A stretch of DNA of 7,313 nucleotides from Opitutia bacterium. GTDB taxonomy: Bacteria > Verrucomicrobiota > Verrucomicrobiia > Opitutales > Opitutaceae. The notes beneath the pieces are model-generated. The model was not told the DNA's origin. It was given only the letters and a program-made list of their open reading frames with translations, and did no database searches. Of the stretch, positions 1-4,691 are shown one piece after another; the stretch's first letter is position 1, and each line of letters begins with the position of its first letter. The stretch spans positions 1-7,313 of the forward strand of contig PMKA01000135.1 in the NCBI GenBank assembly GCA_003157575.1, given 5' to 3'. The position numbers were made by a program, and so were the translations under genes.

Positions 1-664
1 CAAGACCGGCCAGCTGGTCAAGGCAGAGGAAGTGCAGGTCCAAATCATTGAGAAGCAGAAACAGATCGAGCTCCAGCAGCAGGAAATCATGCGCAAGCAG
101 CGCGAACTCGAAGCCAACGTCCAGAAGCCGGCCGACGCCGAGCGCTACAAGGTCGAGACGCTCGCCAACGCGCGGAAATTCCAGCTTGAGACCGAGGCCG
201 CGGGCGCCGCGTCCGCCACCAAGGCGACCGGCTTCGCCAGCGCCGATGTCGCGAAAGCCACCGGTCTCGCAGAGGCCGAGGCCAACCGTGCACGCGGACT
301 GGCCGAGGCGGCCGTGATCGAGGCGCAGGGTGTCGCCACGGCCGAGGCGATGCGGAAGAAGGCCGAGTCGTTCAAGCAGTACAACGAGGCGGCTGTCATC
401 CAGATGCTCGTCGAGATCCTGCCGCAACTCGCCGGCAAGATCAGCGAGCCTCTCTCCAAGACCGAGAAGATCGTCATCATCAATTCGGGCAATGGTCCGG
501 GCGGCGGCGCGAGCAAGCTGACCGGCGACATCACCCAGATCATCGCCCAGCTTCCCCCCGTTCTTGAAAGCCTGACGGGCGTGAAGCTTGAGAAGTTGCT
601 CCAACAGGTGCCCGCGCTGCGGAATGCGATGGGCCAGGAAGAGCCGCCCAAAGCGCAGCCCTGA
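1..664 (+). CDS. Flotillin-like SPFH protein, C-terminal part (5' end outside window)
   Basis: Flotillins are membrane-anchored scaffold proteins of ordered lipid microdomains; an N-terminal membrane segment and SPFH domain precede a long coiled coil through which they oligomerise. Only the last 220 residues are visible, read in frame from base 2, so the membrane anchor and SPFH domain lie to the left. The visible part is a Gln/Glu/Lys-rich coiled coil, then an Ala/Glu-rich stretch with four 11-residue repeats (glycines at bases 230, 263, 296 and 329). After it come the characteristic flotillin segments FKQYNEAAVIQMLVEILPQ and KTEKIVIINSG, a Gly-rich turn, and a short amphipathic tail ending PPKAQP. 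The EA-rich repeats plus the VEILPQ...KIVIIN ending make the family call firm. The carbonic anhydrase gene starts 66 bases after the stop on the same strand with no clear terminator between, so co-transcription is possible. I cannot tell FloT from FloA or another flotillin subtype without the N-terminus. Confidence 0.93.
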   Translation, partial: KTGQLVKAEEVQVQIIEKQKQIELQQQEIMRKQRELEANVQKPADAERYKVETLANARKFQLETEAAGAASATKATGFASADVAKATGLAEAEANRARGLAEAAVIEAQGVATAEAMRKKAESFKQYNEAAVIQMLVEILPQLAGKISEPLSKTEKIVIINSGNGPGGGASKLTGDITQIIAQLPPVLESLTGVKLEKLLQQVPALRNAMGQEEPPKAQP

Positions 665-730
665 CCGCTCAAAATCCGGGAGCCTGCCCGCAGCCGCTCC
701 GATTGCCTCCATCATTCTCCGGTCGCCAAA

Positions 731-1549
731 ATGCGGCTCTTCGAAGCGATTCTCGATGTCAACAAGCGCCGGGTCGCCGGCGACCCGACCGCCGTCGTGC
801 CGGTCGCCGAGTTCCCGACGGCGCTTCCGCTGGCCGCGCTGACTTGCATCGACGCCCGGCTCAACAAACTTCTGCCGGATCAACTGGGCATCCCGGAGGA
901 GCAGTTCATCTGGTTGCGCAACGCCGGCAACATCATCACCAGCCCGCTGAGCAGCACGATGCGGTCGCTGGGGCTGGCCTGCGCGGTGAAGGGGGCGAAG
1001 GAAATCGCAATTATCGGCCACAGCGACTGCCTTGTCGGCAAGACCACGGTGATGCAGCTGCTTGAGCGCCTGAAAACCCTGGGCGTTGACCGCGCCCGAC
1101 TCCCGGAAAACCTCGTCGAATATTTCGGCCTCTTCGCCTCCGAACGCCAGAACGTCATCCGCGGGGTCGACTTTGCGCGGATCAGCCCGCTCATCGGGGC
1201 CAATGTGCCGGTCCACGGTCTTTTGATCGACGTCCGTTCGGGCAAGCTCGAATGGGTCGTCAACGGCTATCAACAACAGGAGGCGGCGGCAACGGGCAGG
1301 ACCGGCGAACTCCTGAAGAAGGCCGACCGCTCGCTCGATGCGTTCTCGAAGATCGGCCAGACCGTCGCCGAGGAATTCGACGTGCCCGCAACCAAGATCG
1401 GAGAGGCGGCCAGGACTGCCGAAGGCTGGCTGCGAAAAACCGAACAGATTGCCGGGGCCGTCGGAGAGAAGCTCGGCCGCACCGCCGCCCCGACGCCGGC
1501 CAGTCCTCCTCCGCCACCGCGGATCCCCCTGCCGCCCCGCTCGCGCTAG
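731..1549 (+). CDS. Beta-class carbonic anhydrase with C-terminal extension
   Basis: Predicted zinc enzyme interconverting CO2 and bicarbonate, 272 residues, no signal peptide, so cytoplasmic. The beta-class signature is present in order: CIDAR at 39-43 (zinc ligand Cys39 and the Asp41/Arg43 dyad), RNAGN at 63-67, and HSDC at 97-100 (zinc ligands His97 and Cys100). The usual Gly directly after the second zinc cysteine is replaced by Leu. The beta-CA core appears to end near residue 182 (LEWVVNGYQ). The remaining 90 or so residues form charged, probably helical sequence (about 190-250), then a proline-rich tail with a run of five prolines. The core is normal family length; the tail is extra. 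The ATG at 731 is chosen because MRLFEAI fits the expected N-terminal helix; no good Shine-Dalgarno precedes it. It lies 66 bases after a flotillin gene and converges on a Nudix gene. Activity on CO2 is inferred from the residues; some beta-CA relatives use other small substrates. Confidence 0.9.
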   Translation: MRLFEAILDVNKRRVAGDPTAVVPVAEFPTALPLAALTCIDARLNKLLPDQLGIPEEQFIWLRNAGNIITSPLSSTMRSLGLACAVKGAKEIAIIGHSDCLVGKTTVMQLLERLKTLGVDRARLPENLVEYFGLFASERQNVIRGVDFARISPLIGANVPVHGLLIDVRSGKLEWVVNGYQQQEAAATGRTGELLKKADRSLDAFSKIGQTVAEEFDVPATKIGEAARTAEGWLRKTEQIAGAVGEKLGRTAAPTPASPPPPPRIPLPPRSR

Positions 1550-1611
1550 GAGCGATTTCGTAAAGAGTCTGGCTGCGAGCGTGAGCGAGTGGACGCCCCG
1601 AAAATAGTACC

Positions 1612-1630
1612 GAGGACAAACTCCGACGGG
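1612..1630 (+). repeat. Imperfect direct repeat, left copy (beside Nudix gene)
   Basis: GAGGACAAACTCCGACGGG lies in the spacer between the carbonic anhydrase and Nudix stop codons. It matches 15 of 19 bases of a same-orientation copy at 2196-2214 on the other side of the Nudix gene. The rest of this 85-base spacer holds a GCGAGCG/GAGCGAG stretch (about 1577-1591) and no convincing terminator for either gene. A 15/19 match can arise by chance, so significance rests only on the flanking position. Confidence 0.3.
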
Positions 1631-1634
1631 CTCC

Positions 1635-2153
1635 TCAGGGCAGATCGCCCCTGGCCGCAAGCTCCCGCCAGATGAGGCGGAACGATCCGGCAAACTCGGC
1701 GGGATCCTCGCGCAGCCGCCGCGCGATCTCCGTCGTGGCGAACCAGGCACCCCGCTCGATCTCCTCGGGATGAAGCGTGAACGGACCCTCGGAACGCTCC
1801 CGGTACACCCAGACGAATTCGTTGCCGGTTTCCGCACAGGCTTGCAGACGCAGCCATCGCGCCGGCGGCCGGAGCAACGCAAGACCGATCTCCTCGCGGA
1901 GCTCCCGCACGGCGCATTCATCGTAGTTCTCTCCGGAGTCGACATGCCCGGATGCCGACGAATCCCATGCCCCCGGCGCAGTGTCCTTGCTCATCGATCG
2001 CTTTTGCAGGAACAACTCGCCCGCAGCGTTGAAAACAAGCACATGCACCGCCCTGTGCAGCAGCCCGCGGGCGTGAACCTCGCGCCGCGCCGCCCGCCCC
2101 ACAACGGCGTCATGCTGGTCAACCACGTCGAAATATTCTTCCTCCGGTGTCAT
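1635..2153 (-). CDS. Nudix hydrolase, YfcD / IPP-isomerase-like
   Basis: Nudix enzymes hydrolyse nucleoside diphosphates linked to another group, using Mg2+ held by the Nudix box. Here the box is complete: GHVDSGE, seven residues, then RELREEIGL, at residues 69-91 counted from the ATG at 2153. The protein has 172 residues. Its flanks EEYFDVVDQHDAVVG, HARGLLHRAVHVLVF, LQKRS and the later ETGNEFVWVYR and PEEIERGAWF are typical of the YfcD branch, which resembles isopentenyl-diphosphate isomerase. Substrate is not predictable; housecleaning of damaged nucleotides is a common role but unproven for this branch. The frame also allows a TTG start at 2168 (five more residues), bounded by a stop at 2172-2174. 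I prefer ATG 2153 because GGAG sits nine bases upstream of it. That GGAG lies in a perfect hairpin (2154-2171). The gene converges on the carbonic anhydrase gene and diverges from the lipoprotein gene, so it is probably monocistronic. Confidence 0.92.
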   Translation of the reverse strand: MTPEEEYFDVVDQHDAVVGRAARREVHARGLLHRAVHVLVFNAAGELFLQKRSMSKDTAPGAWDSSASGHVDSGENYDECAVRELREEIGLALLRPPARWLRLQACAETGNEFVWVYRERSEGPFTLHPEEIERGAWFATTEIARRLREDPAEFAGSFRLIWRELAARGDLP

Positions 2154-2171
2154 GCGTTGGTGCTCCAACGC
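2154..2171 (-). promoter_or_regulatory. Hairpin covering the Nudix ribosome binding site
   Basis: On the minus strand the 18 bases directly before the ATG read GCGTTGG-AGCA-CCAACGC: a perfect seven-pair stem with a four-base loop. The only plausible Shine-Dalgarno, GGAG, spans the end of the 5' arm and the loop, and the 3' arm ends immediately before the start codon. If the hairpin forms in the mRNA, it would limit ribosome access. The symmetry is seen directly; the regulatory effect is inferred. The symmetry would also suit a DNA-binding operator. Confidence 0.5.
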
Positions 2172-2433
2172 CTAAACTGGTAAGCACGCCGCACTGAGGT
2201 CAAGTTCCGACGGCGCCGACCCGGATTCTCCACGCAGTTTTCGGGGCGATTTTGAATCTAGCCCGCATATCCTGCGGTCACCACCAGCAGACGTGACGCG
2301 TACTGATAAGTGATCGCAGCGGTGGCGCAAAGTGCGAAACATCTGGGCCACGTTTCGCCTTGAAATTACCCATCCCCGATTCAGTCTTGATCGAGCTTCC
2401 TGCTGCTGCGTTTCCGGTCGTTTTCGGCGAAAC
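2172..2433. other. Divergent intergenic region, Nudix / lipoprotein
   Basis: This 262-base gap must hold promoters for the minus-strand Nudix gene and the plus-strand lipoprotein gene. It is slightly less GC-rich than the flanks around 2250-2275. I found no -35/-10 pair good enough to call. A small CCGCA/TGCGG inverted repeat lies near 2267-2280, and the right copy of the 19-base imperfect repeat lies at 2196-2214. Plus-strand translation stays open upstream to a GTG at 2332, but that N-terminal extension is Cys/Arg-rich and would bury the signal peptide, so it is treated as non-coding. Confidence 0.5.
2196..2214 (+). repeat. Imperfect direct repeat, right copy
   Basis: GAGGTCAAGTTCCGACGGC matches 15 of 19 bases with the copy at 1612-1630 in the same orientation, so the two bracket the Nudix gene. 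It could be a dispersed intergenic element or chance in GC-rich DNA. Confidence 0.3.
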
Positions 2434-3294
2434 ATGTCTTCTCTGCGTTTCCTGTCGCTTCTTGTCGCCTTGACGGGTTGCGCCCCGCTCGCGCTGGCGG
2501 GTCCGATGGACTGGTTGTTCCACCACGACGTCGAGGTGATCGTGAACACGGATGTCACGCCCGACGGAGCCAAACTCCCGCCTGTGTCCAGGGAGCATCC
2601 CGTCTATTATCTGGCGATCAGCATGGGATATCGTGATCTCGGCGCGTGCATTGCCGGTGACAAGCAGCCCAGCAAGGAGACGATGTATGACTTTTTTGGG
2701 AAGGCCCTGGCCAAACAGGGTTATCTCCCTGCCAACGCCATCCACCCGCCCACGGAGGTGGTGGTATTCGCCTGGGGCAGCCTCTACGTGGAATCGTCCT
2801 CCTGGGATGTCGACTTTCCCGTCCGGATAAACGAGAGGGGGATGCTGCGTTTCCTCGGGGGCGAAAAGCTTGGTCTGATCTCCAAATTTCCCGGGGGGCT
2901 CGACACGGACTTTGGCCCGGATTTGCAATATCTGCGGCCCGACGCCGATAAATTTCGCTCCGCAAGCCAGGATGATCTCTATATGGCCGTCGTGCTCGGT
3001 TACGATTTCGCGGCGGCGGCGAAAAAGCACCGCCTCCTCTTGTGGCGCACCCGCATCGCGTGCCCTTCGAGGGGCCTGGTCATGGCGGACACGCTGCCCA
3101 CGATGATCAGCATCGCTGCGCCTCTTATCGCCCGCGAAACCGCGGTCCCCTCGTGGATCCGGGCGAGCGACAAGTACGAGCCGGTGATCAGGATCGGCGA
3201 ACCGGTGGTGGAAGGGTACCTCGGCCCGGGACCTCTCTCCAGCGCCGACGAGAGCAAATTCAAACAGGGAGAGCAGAAGAATTCGAAAAAATAG
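2434..3294 (+). CDS. Putative lipoprotein of unknown function
   Basis: I do not recognise this 286-residue protein. From ATG 2434 the N-terminus is a classic export signal: MSSLR, a hydrophobic stretch to residue 15, and an LTGC lipobox with Cys16, followed by APLALA|GP, which could also serve as a signal peptidase I site. It is therefore probably secreted or lipid-anchored in the envelope. The mature part is soluble-looking, without membrane segments, rich in aromatic residues and mixed in charge (for example YYLAISMGYRDLGACIAGD at 58-76, VVVFAWGSLY at 109-118 and WDVDFPVRINERG at 124-136). It has two further cysteines (72, 220) and ends in a Lys/Glu-rich tail. No catalytic motif is evident. 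There is no strong Shine-Dalgarno before ATG 2434; the start is chosen for the signal peptide. The stop lies in the terminator hairpin of the converging response regulator gene. Codon use matches the neighbours. Being a real gene: likely. Function: unknown. Confidence 0.8.
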   Translation: MSSLRFLSLLVALTGCAPLALAGPMDWLFHHDVEVIVNTDVTPDGAKLPPVSREHPVYYLAISMGYRDLGACIAGDKQPSKETMYDFFGKALAKQGYLPANAIHPPTEVVVFAWGSLYVESSSWDVDFPVRINERGMLRFLGGEKLGLISKFPGGLDTDFGPDLQYLRPDADKFRSASQDDLYMAVVLGYDFAAAAKKHRLLLWRTRIACPSRGLVMADTLPTMISIAAPLIARETAVPSWIRASDKYEPVIRIGEPVVEGYLGPGPLSSADESKFKQGEQKNSKK

Positions 3295-3329
3295 CGGGCC
3301 ACGCGCCACTGCGCGGCAGCGTCGCCCGC
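3286..3329 (-). terminator. Intrinsic terminator of the response regulator gene
   Basis: Reading the minus strand downstream of the response regulator stop, a stem of GCGGGC, ACGC and GCC pairs with GGC, GCGT and GCCCGC (13 pairs, one G-G mismatch, one bulged T, loop GCGCAGT). TATTTTTT follows directly. This is a textbook Rho-independent terminator for minus-strand transcription. On the plus strand the same hairpin begins at the last base of the lipoprotein stop codon, but no T-run follows it, so it is at best a weak terminator or 3'-end protector there. The T-run is complementary to the AAA AAA Lys codons that end the lipoprotein gene. Confidence 0.85.
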
Positions 3330-3343
3330 CCGCACAGACGCCG

Positions 3344-4021
3344 TCAATCGTTTGTGCGCTGAATGCTGCTCTCGATCACGCCCGTTGCAATGGCATGTCG
3401 GGTGAGCCCGGCGGTGTCGTGGATGTTGAGTTTGTCCATCAACTGCTGGCGGTGTTTCTCGACCGTCTTCGTGCTGATGCCGAGTTCGGCCGCGACCTGC
3501 TTGTTTGCAGCCCCTTCAGCGACGAGTTGCAGCACCTCCGCCTCGCGCGCGGTCAACAGCTGCCGCGGATTTCCACGGACGGCTCCGCCTTCGCGCGACC
3601 TGCGCACGGCGTCCCCAAGGCGTTTTGCTATCGTAGGACTGAAATACGGATGCCCGGCGATGATCTGCTTGACCGCCTGCACCAGCACGTGGCCGGAATT
3701 CTGTTTCACCAGATATCCGGAGGCGCCCACTGCGGCCATGTGAGCCACGTACTCGTCGTCGCTGTGGGCGGAGAGCACCAGCACCTTTGTGTCCGGCGCA
3801 ACGACGAGTATCTGCCGCGTAGCCTCGAAGCCGTTGAGCAGGGGCATTGCAATGTCCATCACAACCACCGTCGGACGGAGTTTTCGGACCATCTCCACGG
3901 CCTGGCGTCCGGTCGCCGCCTCGCCGACAACCTCGAATTCGGGCTCCAGCTCCAACAGCGACCGCAATCCCTCGCGGACAATGGCATGATCCTCGGCCAG
4001 CAATACGGTGATTCGTTTCAT
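3344..4021 (-). CDS. NarL/FixJ-type response regulator (REC + LuxR HTH)
   Basis: This is a two-component transcription regulator of 225 residues, normal for the family. The receiver domain (about 4-120) has the acidic pair Glu10/Asp11, the phospho-acceptor Asp56 in VVVMDIAMP, the switch Ser84 in VLVLSAHSDDE, and Lys106 in GYLVKQ, so it should be phosphorylatable. A linker (about 130-153) leads to a LuxR-type helix-turn-helix (about 154-212) with LTAREAEVLQLVAEG, NKQVAAELGIS, TKTVEKHRQQLMDKL and a final HDTAGLTRHAI. ATG 4021 gives the expected MKRITVLLAEDH start, though no clear Shine-Dalgarno precedes it. No histidine kinase lies in the window, so the partner and target genes are unknown; the regulator is an orphan here. 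It ends with a strong intrinsic terminator, and upstream is a long gap rich in inverted repeats, where autoregulation or leader control could act. Confidence 0.95.
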   Translation of the reverse strand: MKRITVLLAEDHAIVREGLRSLLELEPEFEVVGEAATGRQAVEMVRKLRPTVVVMDIAMPLLNGFEATRQILVVAPDTKVLVLSAHSDDEYVAHMAAVGASGYLVKQNSGHVLVQAVKQIIAGHPYFSPTIAKRLGDAVRRSREGGAVRGNPRQLLTAREAEVLQLVAEGAANKQVAAELGISTKTVEKHRQQLMDKLNIHDTAGLTRHAIATGVIESSIQRTND

Positions 4022-4044
4022 GGGTTGGCAAAGCCGGTTCAGCG

Positions 4045-4090
4045 CGCTCGCGCAGGATCATCTACCCCCGGACGCCGCCTCTGGCGAGCG
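4045..4090. repeat. Inverted repeat in response regulator leader
   Basis: CGCTCGC at 4045-4051 is the exact reverse complement of GCGAGCG at 4084-4090, with 32 bases between. It would form the stem nearest the response regulator start codon in a minus-strand leader RNA. On its own a seven-pair stem with so long a loop is weak evidence. Confidence 0.35.
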
Positions 4091-4097
4091 ATTGTTT

Positions 4098-4119
4098 ATG
4101 GGGTGATGACCTACCCCAT
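4098..4119. promoter_or_regulatory. ATGGGGT/ACCCCAT dyad
   Basis: ATGGGGT (4098-4104) and ACCCCAT (4113-4119) form a perfect seven-base inverted repeat around an eight-base centre. The same element recurs at 4165-4172, giving three copies of YACCCCAT in 75 bases: CACCCCAT on minus at 4098-4105, TACCCCAT on plus at 4112-4119, and CACCCCAT on plus at 4165-4172. It could be a binding site (NarL-family regulators use paired inverted heptamers) or an RNA hairpin. The plus strand has TTTT at 4119-4122, too short for a confident terminator. Confidence 0.45.
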
Positions 4120-4139
4120 TTTGCATGCCGGTCAACGTC

Positions 4140-4194
4140 CGCCACACGCACCGCGGTCGGGAAACACCCCATGATTTCCCGGAGATGTGTGGCG
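4140..4194. promoter_or_regulatory. Two-tier stem-loop, candidate structured RNA or operator
   Basis: An outer perfect eight-pair stem, CGCCACAC (4140-4147) with GTGTGGCG (4187-4194), encloses an inner perfect seven-pair stem, CGGGAAA (4158-4164) with TTTCCCG (4175-4181). An asymmetric internal loop separates them. The ten-base apical loop holds CACCCCAT (4165-4172), exactly complementary to ATGGGGTG at 4098-4105, so a pseudoknot or alternative pairing is possible. It matches no riboswitch class I know. Either strand could be the transcribed one. Symmetry is seen; function is inferred. Confidence 0.45.
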
Positions 4195-4214
4195 TAAGAT
4201 AAGGAAAGCAAACC

Positions 4215-4247
4215 GCCTTCCGATTTCCCTTCGCAAATCGGGGCGGC
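4215..4247. repeat. Stem-loop CCGATTT/AAATCGG
   Basis: CCGATTT (4220-4226) pairs perfectly with AAATCGG (4235-4241) across the loop CCCTTCGC. On the plus strand it extends by two T-G wobbles and a bulge into GCC/GGC (4215-4217 with 4245-4247). No T-run follows on either strand, so it is not called a terminator. It is the outermost of the stem-loop cluster. Confidence 0.4.
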
Positions 4248-4678
4248 CTCAACCGGCAGCGATCCCGTCATGAAATTCTTCCCGTCCACCGCCCGCACCG
4301 TCCATAATCGCTCACCGGCACAACGAGCCGCCGGCACGGCGGCGGCCGGATCGCTCTTTCGCCGGACTGCGCCGGAGACTCCCGCGGCGGAAAACGAACG
4401 GCGAACGGCGACGATTTCATTTACGCGGCCGCCAATGCCATGCCCAAATGCGCCCCCGCCACCCGTCTTCCGCCCTCACGACCGCTTCCCGCATTTCGCG
4501 CCGTCATCCGACGCATCCGCCCGCCCGAGTGTGCACGTCCCATCGGCATTTTCACACCCGCCCTCCCGGCAGACGGCTCAAGTCGTATCAAGCGCCCTGC
4601 CCGGTCGCATCCCCTTCCAGCTGCTGGGGATTGTCCGCCGCGTGTTCGCTCCATCCGCATGCGCGCCTACAGCGAAAC

Positions 4679-4685
4679 AGAAAGG
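4679..4685 (+). promoter_or_regulatory. Ribosome binding site supporting the TTG start of transaldolase
   Basis: AGAAAGG lies six bases before the TTG at 4692. The in-frame ATG at 4659 has no comparable sequence ahead of it. This decides the start in favour of TTG. Confidence 0.55.
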
Positions 4686-4691
4686 CGTTTC

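Larger units (their letters stand above)
4022..4691. other. Long divergent intergenic region, no convincing gene
   Basis: This 670-base gap lies between the divergent response regulator and transaldolase genes. The left part (4045-4247) is dense in inverted repeats, listed separately. The right part (4248-4691) is C-rich on the plus strand, with a GC hairpin GCCGCC/GGCGGC (4327-4343) and a tandem CGAACGG pair (4395-4408). Open frames cross it (plus 4270-4695, plus 4440 into transaldolase, minus 4421-4660), but their translations are Pro/Arg/Ala-rich and protein-unlike. TAAGAT at 4195-4200 resembles a -10 box, but no matching -35 was found. I could not place either promoter. Confidence 0.6.

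Noticed and set aside
1550..1634. Bidirectional terminator between the carbonic anhydrase and Nudix genes
   Set aside because: Only short weak inverted repeats (for example CGCT/AGCG) and no T-run next to a stem on either strand.
2278..3309. Minus-strand open frame of 343 codons opposite the lipoprotein gene, with a hydrophobic N-terminus
   Set aside because: Its hydrophobic start is read from the terminator T-run and the rest is Arg/His/Gly-rich shadow sequence. The plus frame has a proper signal peptide and protein-like composition.
4098..4122. The ATGGGGT/ACCCCAT hairpin plus TTTT as a plus-strand intrinsic terminator
   Set aside because: No plus-strand gene lies just upstream, and four Ts before GC is too short; a regulatory dyad fits better.
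4440..4691. N-terminal extension of transaldolase to ATG 4440
   Set aside because: The extra 84 residues are Pro/Arg-rich and unlike transaldolase N-termini; TTG 4692 has a ribosome binding site and begins at the conserved region.
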